Assembly: GCA_030762175.1 (NCBI GenBank) | Contig: CM060834.1 | Span: 34,105,501-34,169,500, forward strand | Direction: 5' to 3' | Source of the DNA: Metallyticus violacea | Lineage: Eukaryota > Arthropoda > Insecta > Mantodea > Metallyticidae | DNA: 64,000 bases | Shown here: positions 25,014-37,225 of the stretch, piece after piece | Numbering within the stretch: the stretch's first letter is position 1 | Layout: every line of letters starts with the position of its first letter | Notes under the pieces: model-generated | Told to the model about the DNA's origin: nothing | Seen by the model: only the letters and a program-made list of their open reading frames with translations | Databases searched by the model: none | Made by a program: the position numbers and the translations under genes

Positions 25014-26229
25014 AACAACGACTGACGTTAAAAGAGAAGCTTGGCTTTCCTTACAAAGCGTAATAGTCACATTTCTAGAAAACTATAATGACATTATGTG
25101 AACATAGTTTGAAATATGATATAGAAATTCAAAGTGTTGGAATGTTCAATGATCTTAAAAATATACTCTCTAAATGCACACTTGAAACTTTTACCGAATA
25201 ATCTTGATGCAGCGAGAAAACAGTTTCTAGCGAGAGCGTTTCTATTAGGACATTAAATAACAGGAAAGGAAAATATCAGTTTTAAATTATAATTTATGGA
25301 CGACATTAAAACTCCTTTATTCATTGCCTGATATAAGAGTTTACCTGTACCCTGGTGGCTTACTGCATATTAAATGTGACAAAGTGTTCCAGGTTTTAAT
25401 CTTATTTAAACGACATACTAAAGTAATCAGTTTAAAAACAAATTTAATTTTTCGAAGCGGAATTTTATTTAAAATGTTAATCATATATCATTATATCGTT
25501 GAATAAAATAGAAAACAATTGTAAATTGTTCTTGGAAAACTATTTTTCCCCGGCTACATCATTCCAAAATTAAATTTTGTCTTGGTATCAACGGAGAGTG
25601 TCATTTCTTATTATTAATTTACATTAATCAAAATGCTGAAATTGTATGATTATCTGTGCTTTTAAATTATGAAACAAATTCTGACTAATTTCTTTTAAAA
25701 AAGTGCGTTTTTTAACATCTGTAGCATTTTTCAGTTGTATAAGTGTTGTAAATTAATATATGAATTGATTGACCGTGTCAAAATTGTTAGATTCAGCTCG
25801 AGTTGCAGTCGACAAATAAAAGTTGAACAACATTGCATGCCATTGCAAGTTACATGCAGTTGCTTGTCGTGTCATTAGCTTAACATTCAATATTGCTGGA
25901 ACGAACTAGAAACGTGTTTCGAGAAAAAATTACCTATATACCTATAGTATAGTCATCGTGAAAACGTTTGAGAAAGTTGGAGAAATGATAAGTAGAAGTT
26001 TGTAATGAAAAGAATTGTGTAAAGTTAAAAAAAAAAGAATTTTTCTAAGATTTAGAACTTAGAACACACAATTGTCTAAGAAACACTTTAAATAAAATTC
26101 GTGGATTTGTTAATTTGTTTACTTAATAATTACCATAGCAGTCAATTAGTATACTTTGTTTAAACTTATTAAATTGTTACGCTGTAAATAAGTAAGTTGT
26201 TTGTAAATATAGTAACCTTTTCTCTGGTA
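25014..26229. other. AT-rich stretch, nothing recognised
   Basis: No coding match, RNA gene or transposon boundary. Short palindromic words occur near 25800-25870 (GCATGC, TTGCAGTCGACAA) without a clear structure. Confidence 0.45.
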
Positions 26230-26710
26230 AAACGTCAGCATAAATGGCAAGAGGCATTTTTAATAAATGAAGTGAATGCTCAACAACGTTGAAATGTTTA
26301 TGGTCATTAGAAAGAGTGGAATACAAGCTGATGTATTTAGAGTTCTGAATACCGGAATGTCGGGACCAGGATGGGAAAGCGATATCAAAAATTTGGCTGC
26401 CCAAAAGAACAACATCCAGGTAAACTAAGGATTAGAAGTGCTGCACAAGACAGATTTATATATCTAAAGTGATCAACTGCTGTCGTGGAAAGAACTGCCC
26501 TGCAGAATGTTGACAATTTAATTGGTTTAACTCAAACTGTTAAAAGTGCACTGCACGAAAGTGTTCCATTCCCATTGTACATCAAAGTACGGAATTCGAG
26601 CATATCGTATTACATTGTGCAACGGAAACGACATAGCCACGGTTTCTTCATGGATGAATCACACTTCGGTATGCATCCAGATTCCAGGAAAATATGTATA
26701 TATGGATAAC
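26230..26710 (+). pseudogene. Degenerate Tc1-like transposase
   Basis: Three pieces in family order are seen on the plus strand. The first, in a broken frame at about 26290-26400, resembles the helix-turn-helix segment (KCLWSLERVEYK, IPECRDQDGKAIS). The second is LRIRSAAQDRFIYLSDQL at about 26425-26475. The third, in the frame of 26485-26709, reads SALHESVPF and then FMDESHFGMHPDSRKI, matching the Tc1 block around the second catalytic aspartate (usually F-DES-F-LH-DSR). Stops and frameshifts separate the blocks and the C-terminal third is missing, so the gene is dead. Terminal inverted repeats were not located. Confidence 0.7.
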
Positions 26711-27039
26711 AAATAATTGATGCATATAGATGATCACAAATTCAATATTTGTGGCACTTATAGGTGTCATATTCCCCCATTTCGCTGATATAACAGTTAT
26801 ACACATATATTGTCACGGTCCACTGTAGAGCCACCCGCATAAATACCATTTACTCATTACGTCATTCTCAGGCCGGGGCGTAGCTGCATCACTTATCTAG
26901 AATCGTTCTACCCATTCCTGCTCAAAATGAAATAAAATCAAGAAAACAATACACCGAAGTATTCTAGCTAAATATAAACGCTTTCAAACTGTACTAGCTT
27001 AATTCATTAACATGAGAATGTGCTCATCTCGATTTGTCC

Positions 27040-27290
27040 GTCATAAACGTGGCCATCCCGGAGCAGATGGTGCATCCTCTACTATCTTCAAGCCCCAGCC
27101 CTCGACTCTCTGAAAACCGTTTAAAACACTACTCTTTCCCCATCTGCGCATGCGCAAAAGTTAAATTTTCCTCACATACAAATTCCCAACCGTCACTTCT
27201 AAATACTAACCGCCTCAATGCTACAATACACACAGTTCCCCCACATAGTTACCTCCATATACCACAAAATGACTGGACAAATATTCTCGG
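27040..27290 (+). repeat. Dispersed repeat copy 1, with NRF-1-like palindrome
   Basis: Aligns to 39545-39790 in the same orientation. The shared blocks are TTTAAAACACTA, CTTTCCC, CGCATGCGCA, TTCCTCACAT, TTCCCAACCGTCA, CCCCACAT and CACAAAA. Both copies hold GCGCATGCGC, the core of NRF-1 sites. The overlapping 146-codon frame at 27034-27474 is proline/serine-rich with no recognised domain and is probably not a gene. Confidence 0.75.
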
Positions 27291-30200
27291 GTGTTTCCCC
27301 AATGTTGGAAGTTCTAAAATGAGCAAACTATGGAACCCTGCGACCGAGTTTATATCTTTTTCCCAGCTGATGGAGAAGGAGCAGTGTAGTTTTTGCAACG
27401 ACGCTGAATTGCTGTACCCCCTCTTCAAAAGTCTGATGTTGTTCGCCTCCATAGTGTCTAAAAGAATATTGTAATTTTTTTATTACTATTTGCTTCTCAG
27501 TGATTAATCTTCGAGGGTCTTTCTTGCAACTTCGCGAACTGTCTTTACAGCATCTGTTCGTTCAGAACATTAGTACCGAAGATCTGGAATATTTTCCGGG
27601 CCGCTGCAGTTGCTTTGTTCTCCAGTTTAAATTCATAGAACACACATGCTTGTACGAAATAATCGTCTCCAAGATGCTCGTGTTTGAGCGTGCTTTTTGG
27701 AACGATTAAACTTTTATCCTAACAGTTAAATAGTATAACTTTCGGCAACAGTTCGTTTCCATCAAAGCTTTATTTGTTGTAATTTAACTGTTGCCAACAC
27801 TTGAAATTTGAATATCGTGAAAAAATCAATAGATTTTTTGGTCAACTATAAACATATAGGTATGTTGTTTGTCAGTTGTGTGGACGGTTGTATTCATTTA
27901 CTTTTCATATAACGTTGAAAAGTAGCCCTTGCATAGTTTTTGAAATATTCGAACAGTTTTAAGTGTTTCACTTTCCTTAATGCTTTTAAGTATTAGTAAG
28001 AGCGTATTTATTACAGTGCCACCAGTACAATTAAAAAACAACTTCAACAGACGCACGGTGCCTTGAATATTTGGTGTAATACAACATATTATATTAGTTA
28101 TTCACAATAAGATGCAAAACACACACACATACAAAGCAACAAAAAGCAAATAAATAAATTAAAAAAAACATAAAATTGGCTCAAATAAGAAATACCAGAA
28201 TAATAAATTTAGCGTTATTATAAATACACATAAAATTTAAAGACATCCCATTATGGGAGACCCACAGCTGACCTCAGTGAATTTGTTTACCCCAAACCCC
28301 TTCTGGTTATCAGCCTTCAGGTGTGTTGTTAAAATTAGGGGGATATGGCATATTCCGAGTGTATATTTTTATAATAAAGATAGTAAAACCAACTCAAAAT
28401 ACAAATAGTCATAACCAAACATATATCTAAGATTAAATCATCTAGCCTGCCAGCAAAGCCCAGCATGACTACCTCCTTTGTTCGATCTTGTAAAGGATTC
28501 TGGAGATACTTTCCTCCATTCTTCCGTAACTTTACATTAAGCAAGAATATGAGTCCATGATTTCCCCTTCTCACAGATTGGACAACTTCTCTGCTCATAT
28601 TCCTCAGTGATCTAAATCATCCGCCATATTCCTAATTTGAGTTACGCGAGCCCCCATCTGGTGAGTTTAGTCCCTGTTTTGAGGTATAGCTCCACCTCTC
28701 ATTCCGATTTCAGCCTGATTGTATTTCCAGCGAAATCATTCTCTCTGTATTGTGCAATTGTTTGCTGCCTATCCTTATCCCTCAAGGATTTTCTAACCTT
28801 CCTCCATGCGCTCTTTTTTCCTTTACTTGCCATCCAAATGGAGCCCATCCCTATTGTTTCTAGTCCCTTTCTTAATTTGGATGCCTATGTCACTAAATAT
28901 AGACACATTTATCAATTGTTTGACCAGTTGAAAGTATAATACTAATGTTGAATTTATTATACTTAATTTTAATAGGAATTCTTCTGCTAAAATATCGATG
29001 TTCTTGAATTAAACAAAAAAACAAAAAAAAAAAAAAAAACGTACTTTAAAGTGCTAGAAATTCTGTTTTGACTTCGTACTTCAATAAGATTTTCTCACCC
29101 GTGTTTATGGGAGCTCTTGTCGATCTACCTCTTCAACTATATCGGGACTGTATTCCTTTGTTTTGACCGGAACACTTAGCTTACATGTAAGCTCGTCCTC
29201 CCGCTTTATCAACCGTCGCGTTGTCTTGTTAGCGCTAAACACATGATATATTTTCTACTGTACGTTAATAGTACTCTAAGTTATGTCAAGACTCGCGCGG
29301 CTCAAAATAATTAAAGCCACTTGAATGATGCGAGGCTGAATACCTCCACAGCCTCCGTGCTATCTTTCCCTTGGGAAGCCTCATTAGCCGCTCGGAAAAG
29401 TGGCAAGAGAATGGTTGAGTGGGTGAGGCTGCAATTCATGGACCTCTTCCTTCCGCTCACGCATTTCCACCGTGTGTTGGGAATGTATGTGCTCGTTATT
29501 GCACCAATATTTCACCTAGCACATACTCTCTTCACTTCCTGCGAGAATATTGCTGGAGACCTTTGTCTTATCTGTGACGTTGGCTGCACTATAACTTGGA
29601 AAGCAGCAGTTTCCCTCCGAGGGTAGTCATACCTCATTCCGACTATCTCATCACCCATTTCCGAGGATACCGACCTTCGTTACACTTTCTTCTGTCATAT
29701 CACTAAATCATTTCCACCATTTAAGACTTCGTGGTACAGTTCAAAAGTCGCTGACTACCCGAATAGGAAATTCCTAGCTCTGAAGGCAGGAGATCAAAGC
29801 CGCCCCTTTAGGGTTGAGCAAATATGAAGCGTGATCATATCACAATCATTAATGACATTCTGCTGTATTACGCGCGCAGAACTACCGCAAGATTAGATTA
29901 TATTTCCGCCGCAAACCGACAATTTTGTTATGATCTAGCGATGCATTATCAGCTGTCACTTTATAGTGAGAGGCCACTTAAGTACAAAGAGATTGCCTTA
30001 TAGTTCGAACACGATTTCAAAAATGACATATGTGATAAAGCGATTACTCAACAAACTTCTTACACTTTTCCTAATTCTGAGGAAGGTTAGAAGATACAAA
30101 CTTTATAAAATCATTCTTACGTTATCCTGGAAAACCTGGCAACTCAAGAGTCAGAATTTATCATTCCATTAAAATACTGGTATTTGAGTGCCACTTTCTA

Positions 30201-31970
30201 AATTAGTGTTACTGGCAAGGTATTCTCGTTAACCTCCAAAGAAAATATCAGCAATAACACTAATAGATGTTCTCATAGCTGTAGGTAAGCTGCCATTCAA
30301 CACCACTCCATAAGGAATTTGTCTACTGCTATAAATTCTAGACTGCTATTGGCTGAAGCTAAAATATTATTGGTGCTGTCTGACAGAGTCTCTATTATTG
30401 GCAAGTAAGCTTGCTTTCCGATTTTTAAAGAGGAAAACATTGAGACAGCCAAAATACAGAAGAGTATGTCTCCTGTAAAACCAAGATGGTCTCATTCCTT
30501 ATCGCGAGACTACGATAAATATTTTGGTTTCCGCAGGTAGCCGTGTGAGAACAGCTCAAGTGTGTGTTAAGTGACAATGCCTCATATTCTTGATCCGAAA
30601 CGCAACTCTTTCTTGAAGAAACCGGCTACCTTCAATTATATGCTGAACAATGCATGGTATAGTGTCTCGAGAATGAATGATGGGCTTTCATGAGGTGTGC
30701 ATTATGTGTAATGGATTGAAAGCACTCTATTTGAGTTATGTTTTTCTTTTCTATCATCCTCGTTGTCTTCATAATAAAGTCATTGTTAATAAATTTACCA
30801 TTTTCTTGTTATATGCAGAAACAGCTGCATTGAAAAATATTCATTCAGCAATCAATCAGTCTGTTTAAAATAGTCAGGTAAGATGTGTTCTGTGCTTTGT
30901 TTAAGATGTTTGCAGTACAAGAAAACCTGCATTTTTTACGGCTGGCGGAAAAGAAATCAGTAATTTTGTACAGCGTAGATTCAGACGAGAGAACTACAAG
31001 GATATGAAAACAACATCAGATGAGGAGACTGGCAGTGTACAAAAATGTAGAGGGACAGCAGAATGCCTAGAACTCAAAGAAAATGCGAACGAGACCGAAA
31101 GCCCTGGTTTGGAGTTCTAGGAAGTTTATTAAACGCACTAGTCCGGTTCTCCTAATCGAATATGCTTAACGTCGTGTAGAAGATATTGAAGTTATATTCC
31201 TATAAAATCTAACTCTAGCATGCAATCAAACCAAAGGAAAAGGTGCATAGGGTTAAATTCGGTTTTTAAGACGGTGTGTGGAGGTTTGTTTCATACACTT
31301 AATCTTTGAACTTGTGCCATAAATAAAATTCACATACTGCCAGTATATAAAGTAGGCCCTTTTGCTGTGGATGCAATTACTGCACACCAAACATCTATTT
31401 TTTCTTCACGCAAGGGGGTTTCAATATAAAATCGGGGTTTCTATACTCAAACGGTTATTTTGCGTGAATCAATTAACGTTTCGTAACAAAAATTTATCCG
31501 AACATTCGAAATCACCTGCCTATATTCATGGACAAGGATGAATTTGTATCAAGTGTAAATAGATTTAAGATGGACATGCGTGTTAATGACAATTTTCTAA
31601 AAAAGATGGCAGAATTGTGTGGATGTTACAAAACAAGGTACGCGATTATTATAATTGTAGTTGTGATTATTACAAGAACTTTGATGAGTTATGAAGATAT
31701 GACATCATCTTAGCCGGGAGCTACTGTTACGAGTGCCGACCAGATATCTGCCGTGGAAGGGGCCACAAAACCATGAAAGAACCAATATCATGGGGCTTGA
31801 AGGAAAACGGGATGACTCAACAGGTCTAAGAGGCTTGCACGGTAGAATCTTTAGAAAGTTGAAGAAAGATTTGAGGGAGACAGATCAATTGTGCTACACA
31901 CATTACTCACAAATGAATCTCCTCTATTATTGAAAACTTGTGTGACCATGAGTGATAAAATGATCTAATA
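27291..31970. other. AT-rich stretch, weak coding relics only
   Basis: At 28335-28939 the minus strand gives broken frames with strings such as KKSAWRKVRKSLRDKDRQQT and LRNMSREVVQSVRRGNHG. These hint at a decayed retroelement or gene fragment but cannot be assigned. A poly(A) run lies at about 29018-29039. The 101-codon plus frame at 29321-29626 and the frames at 31528-31933 have no family match. Confidence 0.35.
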
Positions 31971-32837
31971 CACGAGGGTCGCTCAGGAAGAATGCCTCCC
32001 ATTTTTTTTTCTTACCTCAACTGACAACAATGTTACGAATTCGAAACGTTGGATATGAATTATTTGAAATTTCCGTTTCCTCCGACAGATAGCGCAGTTA
32101 CAGCAATGTTTCAAAATGGCGTGTGTAAGTGATGCACGTTACAAGTAGCTTGTCGTCATTGAATTTCTCATTGAAACTGTGGGGAATATTCACGGCGTTT
32201 GTGTGAAGTCTATGGAGAATCTGCAGTCGACAGAAGTACAGTAGGTCGCTGGGTACAGAGGGAGAGGCCATCAGAACGCGGTTCGGCGAAGCTCCAAGAT
32301 TTGCTGCGGGCGGGAAAACTATCCACGGTTATCACCTGTCATTAATTCAGAAGCACAACGTCAACACATTAGCCAAACTCAAGAACCGCTTCCAGCGACT
32401 TCGGCGCCATAACAACCCAAGAGATGTTTTGATTCATCACGATAACGCTCGGCCTCACACTAGCTTGAGCACTTCTGAACATATCACGAAACAGGAGTGT
32501 TACCCCATCCACCCTACAGCCCTGACGTAGCTTCCTCAGAATTTCACTTGTTTGAGCCGTTAAAGGATGACATTCGTGGAAGACATTTTGAGGACGACGA
32601 GGAGGTGATACGTGCATTGAAGAAATGGCTTCGTGACCGGGACAAGAATTGGTACCGACAGGGCAAACACTCTTATGTGTCTCGCTGGAGGAGGGCCATA
32701 GAAATGGAAGGAGATTACAAGGGAAAATAGGATGTGTAGATAAAATATTCTTTCATGTGTATAGCTTTTATTGTGTGGAATAAACAATTGCTGAAGAAAA
32801 AAAAAAACACGGGGCATTACTTTCTGAGCGACCCTCG
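31971..32837 (+). mobile_element. Internally deleted mariner transposon
   Basis: The ends are inverted copies: CGAGGGTCGCTCAGGAAG at the left and, inverted, CGAGGGTCGCTCAGAAAGTA at the right. TA is present at the right edge (32838-32839); at the left, TA lies 2 bp further out or has mutated to CA. The coding strand is plus: MACVSDARYK and VVIEFLIET (32116 on, with an early stop) are the N-terminus. LAKLKNRFQRLRRHNN then HHDNARPHTS (about 32370-32460) carries the second catalytic aspartate. After a one-base frameshift, LPHPPYSPDVASSEFHLF (32497 on) carries the third aspartate, and RGRHFEDDEEVIRALKKWL with a C-terminal WRRAIEMEGDY completes the protein. At about 867 bp, against the usual 1.3 kb, the middle is deleted. 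Non-functional. Confidence 0.92.
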
Positions 32838-33444
32838 TAGAACATGGTTAGCGAAGCGCGGAGAGGTCGGTTTACGGTGCGGATGTGTGTTCTTTATACG
32901 TTAATAATCCAAGCGGTTTTAGCATGAACGTTAGTAATAACGAATATGTACAGGATAAAATACATTAAGCACAAATGAGTGCAAGATTTTTTGCCCAAAT
33001 AACAATATATATACACTTGCTGATGCATTAAATGCTTCCTTACTTACGTTGATTAAGGCAATAGCAAATCAATACAAACAGAAAACGTCAGTCAAGTATA
33101 ACATTGAAAAATATAGTACATTCAGCTGGAGTAACTTATAAAAAACATTCGAAACGAAGTTATATTTCCTAAGATGTGAATTGTGTGTCAGGGAAAATGG
33201 GTAACATTTTCAGCACCTACTGTATAAGGAGAGTGAGTACAAAATTCAATGCTAGAGCCTAACCACCGACTGGTTAGACTATGTATAGGGACTTTCAAAC
33301 TGCCCTCGCTGTCTTTATGGAAGAACCTGATATTTACTTTCGTATGTTCGTAGAAAATTATATTTTGACTATTTCACTAATGTGATGTCATCTTAAAATC
33401 GACCAATGAATTAAACAAAAGTTTGAATTTTGACCAATCACAGT
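32838..33444. other. AT-rich stretch, nothing recognised
   Basis: No coding match, transposon end or RNA gene was seen. Confidence 0.5.
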
Positions 33445-33580
33445 TGGATTATGGAAGGAAATTATCGAAATAAATTATCAAAATCCGTTTTATTATATGA
33501 CGTGCATTTGTCTTGTGGTCAGTGTAGCCAACTCTTACCTCCATTATATAATTCTTGTACACGCATCACTGACCACTTTT
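33445..33580 (+). repeat. Third, partial copy of the 21-24 kb repeat family
   Basis: TCCGTTTTATTATATGACGTGCATTTGTCTTGTGGTCAGTGTAG (split as TCCGTTTTAT, GTGCATTTGTCTTGTGG, TCAGTGTAGCCAACTCT) followed by ACACGCATCACTGACC matches the minus strand of 23285-23410. Only the inner continuation of the right arm is shared; the arm itself is not. Confidence 0.8.
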
Positions 33581-35445
33581 GCTAGAGGCAGTGGGGAGCT
33601 ACTGCATGCCCAATCGACAATCATAACCCCAAATGGAGGATTCTTTAAAACGTTTTGGTGATGCGTCAAATGTACAAATTGGTTTTATCAATAGGAGTTC
33701 CAAACCACAGAATAAAAAGAACAATAGAGGCGCTGTATGTTATCTTTCGTTTTGTTTGTTTGTTTTTTTTTTTTGTTTTTTTTTCCCTCAGTTGATATTA
33801 GAAAATCGAAAGGCAGCGATTGTAATAGTCGACTTTTAACCATTTCAGTCTCGCGGCTTCTGAATAGAATAGATATTCATAACTATATGGGGGGAAGGAA
33901 ATTCTGCGCGCGAATTTCAAATGTACATAACTTTTATTCTTATTGTTTTATTGTTTTATTCTTATTATCTATGAAATAGTCCAAGCCGGTATTTTGTTCT
34001 TCTCTATTGGCATTACTGACAATCGGCATCATTCTGTTGCTAGATGGCTTGAAAAGGTTAGTATAAATATACAATTATTACAATTTTGTAAGCCAAGTTT
34101 ACGGGAATTATATTTAAATTCTTATTTTATTCGTGAAGTAGTCCTAATAAATATAACTTGAGGGTCTGAGCTATCCAGATAAATTCACTCACTAAGTTCG
34201 TGAATGTATCGGTAATCTTAGACCTTCTCGTGACATTACTTGTGATAAATTATCTAGTCTAACATATTCTTATAGTTAACTATTTTACTATTTTTCATAG
34301 CGGTATAAAGCAATGCTTCCAACATGCTTATTTTCAAATTACTCATCTGGTTTAACACAGAACGTAAACTGATTCGCAATGTTTAAATAGTTAGACTTCT
34401 AGAACTCTGGTGGTGTGCGTAGTTTTCTGGACATTTCCTTTTATCCGTGGTTGGCAGAGTGTTAGCGGTTTTCCACAGGACTGTCGTCTCCACCCGTTTG
34501 GCCATTGCCACAGGCAACTTAATTTTCTTGCTTTCCAATGTGTAGTTCACCACTTCCAAAAGTTTTAGTACTTTAAAGAAAAGAGTGTCGTTTTAGCTAC
34601 ATAGGCTGGCAGAATTCTTGGGAATTCTTTCTCCAAAAGCATCTTGCTGGCGCAGCCTTTCTTATCTCTCCTTCCCCATTCGTTTTTCTCCCCACTTCAT
34701 AACTTTGTTTCAATCTGCACTTCACGCTCGGTTATCTCACGAGTTTTGCCAAGAATGTGTTTTCTCCTATACTGTCGCATACTGTGACACTCTTGTCTTC
34801 GTCCCGCTGAAGACAACTTTACTTCCGTATTCCTCCTTCTTCACGCGTTGATATCTTCTAGGCTACATTTATACTGTTAACTTATGGTTTTATATGCACC
34901 ACAGCCAAGAGCTTATTGTGTCACCTGTATTACTTTATTACCAACTCATTAGCTCTGCACCCTTCAACAAAGAGCACATTTCAGTTACAGATATTGATTT
35001 AAAAAATTGGTACTAGACTTAGTTTCCCAAAAGTAAATATCTTCTGAGGGCTAATGCTTCACAGGCGCATAAAATTAATGAACTATTTCAGGATTATTTC
35101 TACAGTCAATGTTCGAAGTTGCCCATTGTATAACGACGTTTTATAAAAGAAGCATGTCCTGAGAGAAGAACAGTAATTCTTTTCAACTGAATTCTGTTAC
35201 TTTCTTGCACGATCTATTAATAATCAGTTTACCATGTTTGATTCCTGAGATTTCGTACTGTTGTGCATTCGACCAGTTCTTAAAAGCTTTTCTTATATAG
35301 GGGGAGTAATTCAGATAGGCTGACCGTCCAATCGCTGACATTTCCCTCAGGAACTCGACAGAGTCGGGCAGCTGTGTGGTGCTGTCGAGACTGTGATTTT
35401 GTTAGTGCAGTGACGAGATGTTCATTACGTAGTTGTACCTGTTTT
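33581..35445. other. AT-rich stretch, nothing assigned
   Basis: A long T tract lies at about 33757-33784. The part at 34400-34860 is somewhat more GC-rich with short open frames on both strands and no recognised family. No element boundary was found. Confidence 0.4.
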
Positions 35446-35619
35446 CATCTTCAAGAAAGTTTGCTTTTCTTCTTCTTCTTCTTCTTCTTCTTCTTCTTCT
35501 TCTTCCCCTTTCAAGGATTAGGTGATTTCACATGCACCGGTCTCTATCGTCAAGCCCCCTTTTACGGAGTCTACCCAAATCTCTCCTCCCAATTGGATTA
35601 TAGTCCATTATCTTCATCT
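35446..35619 (+). repeat. Direct repeat D1, with (TTC)n
   Basis: It begins CATCTTCAAGAAA, contains a (TTC)n tract at 35466-35504, then CAAGGATTAGGTGATTTCAC, ACGGAGTCTACCCAAATCTC and CTCCCAATTGG. It matches 36884-37041 in the same orientation and sits immediately outside the left arm of an inverted repeat. Confidence 0.88.
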
Positions 35620-35631
35620 TCAGTGATACAG

Positions 35632-36008
35632 AGAGAAATCACCTAAAACTTGCACCGCAAATATTTCTGAAATGGAAGGTGCTATTGATATACTGCTTTC
35701 ACAGAACTGCAGTTTAGACGACTCATAATTACAGCACATATATAAATATTTATAATTATTAGGACATGCTACATTTTTTTCAACTAGAGTTACATTTTAC
35801 CAACTATAAAATGCCCATTGACTTCAAGAAAATAAAGCTAGAGGAAATGGATGTCAATGGTGCTTTTTGCAGGATTCTAATACAAGTAGTTTACGAGCTA
35901 TAGTAACATGAACATTTTAAATATCTAAAGTTGTCTGCTCCATTTAACTGCTTAGTTACCTAGGCTACGATGTTCGTATGTTTATTTTTGTTATTTAGTG
36001 TGATTTTT
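35632..36008 (+). repeat. Left arm of inverted repeat in 35.4-37.0 kb composite
   Basis: It matches the minus strand of 36495-36876 in order: ACCTAAAACTTGCACCGC / AAATATTTCTGAAATG at the outer end, then CATAATTACAG, AATGCCCATTGACTTCAAG, and GATGTTCGTATGTTTATTT at the inner end. Identity is roughly three quarters by eye. Confidence 0.88.
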
Positions 36009-36201
36009 TCTTCTTCTTTTTCTGAATTTCCAAGAAAACATACGTTACATTTTGTACTTATGTGTTTTTACTATACCATATGTCAGCACTCTCTCAGAAA
36101 AATCGAAAACTGGTCTTCAGAGGTTGTGTTCAAAATGATGACCACCACCAACAATGTTGTAGCATTTCAGCAGAAGTTTTAGAACAGGCAGCTGTAAAAC
36201 G

Positions 36202-36484
36202 TCATTTCATATCTTCTGGTGTAGTCTGTATCTCACATGGAAATGCCAAAAGGGGTCGAATTTTGTGTACTGGCTGGCCAACGTTCATCTCCCCTTCGTC
36301 CAATCCAGCGATTTTGAAACAATCGGTGAAGGCAACATGGTACGCCATTGGGATATCTCTAAATTTACACATTACAAGAAAGAACATCGTTCTTTCTACA
36401 TTCTCCATGCCGATTTTTCCAGCATTAGTAAATACCATTTTTCCATCAGGTCCTACTTCAAGAACTGCCGTAAAATATTAAGCA
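36202..36484 (-). other. Unrecognised open frame inside the inverted repeat
   Basis: On the minus strand an uninterrupted frame of about 93 codons runs from just after a stop at 36485 to 36202. It reads YFTAVLEVGPDGKMVFTNAG at its start and includes CKFRDIPMAYHVAFTDCFK and a C-terminal PCEIQTTPEDMK. The only internal ATG start gives 78 residues. It contains four cysteines and no membrane segment, and I do not recognise the family. The opposite strand is also open for 139 codons (36062-36481), so coding strand and reality are both uncertain. It could be a fragment of the element's protein or of a captured host exon. Confidence 0.25.
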
Positions 36485-36494
36485 AGTCGCAATA

Positions 36495-36876
36495 AAATCA
36501 GTGTAAAGGAAACAAAATGAAAATAAACATACGAACATCCTAATTTAGTAACTAAGCAATTAAATGGGGCAGACAACTGTAGACATTTAAAATGTTCATA
36601 TTAGTATAATTCCTAAACTTTTTGCATTAGAATACTGCAAAAAGCGTCATGGACGTCCTAATTTTCTCTAAGTTGTATTTTCTTGATGTCAATAGGCATT
36701 GTTCTAGTTGAAAAAATATAACATTAATCCAAGAAAAACATCTTAATAATTATTAACATTTGTGTATGGACTGCAATTATGAGTCCCTCTCTAACCTTAA
36801 ATTCTGTGAAAGCAACACATCAACAGCAACTCTCATTTCAGAAATATTTGAGGTGCAAATTTTAGATGATTCACCG
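36495..36876 (-). repeat. Right arm of inverted repeat in 35.4-37.0 kb composite
   Basis: Inverse partner of 35632-36008, from AATAAACATACGAACATCC at its inner end to CATTTCAGAAATATTTGAGG / TGCAAATTTTAGATGA at its outer end. With the 486 bp centre it gives a foldback structure of about 1.24 kb. Confidence 0.88.
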
Positions 36877-36883
36877 GATTATA

Positions 36884-37041
36884 CATCTTCAAGAAACAGC
36901 CACAGTCACAGAAAGTCTTCTTTTTCTCCTCCTTTCAAGGATTAGGTGATTTCACCTGTGCTGTTCTCTATAGCCAAATCATCTTTTACGGGGTCTACCC
37001 AAATCTCTCCTCCCATTTGGTTTATAATTTATTATCATCTT
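36884..37041 (+). repeat. Direct repeat D2
   Basis: Second copy of 35446-35619, in the same orientation: CATCTTCAAGAAA, a short CTT/CTCC pyrimidine tract in place of the long (TTC)n, CAAGGATTAGGTGATTTCAC, ACGGGGTCTACCCAAATCTC and CTCCCATTTGG. It lies immediately outside the right arm. Confidence 0.88.
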
Positions 37042-37225
37042 TGACAATTTATTCTCTTTTATCCTATCAATATGATCTTTCCATTTACTTTTATTTTCAT
37101 CTATACTGTCGTTACCAGTTGACAAAATACTCAAAATTTATCTTATGCTTTCATTTCTTAAACTCGCTCCGATGCACGGTACTACTTGACAGTCAGTATG
37201 GAATGCAGGTCGAATACACGTCGTG

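Noticed and set aside
27034..27474. 146-codon plus-strand open frame as a gene
   Set aside because: It overlaps a dispersed repeat whose second copy (39545-39790) does not keep the frame, and the predicted protein shows no domain.
28335..28939. Minus-strand LINE fragment
   Set aside because: Some strings resemble retroelement C-termini, but no ordered motif set or cysteine cluster could be confirmed.
35374..35646. Plus-strand protein with long phenylalanine run
   Set aside because: It is translation of the (TTC)n tract in direct repeat D1.
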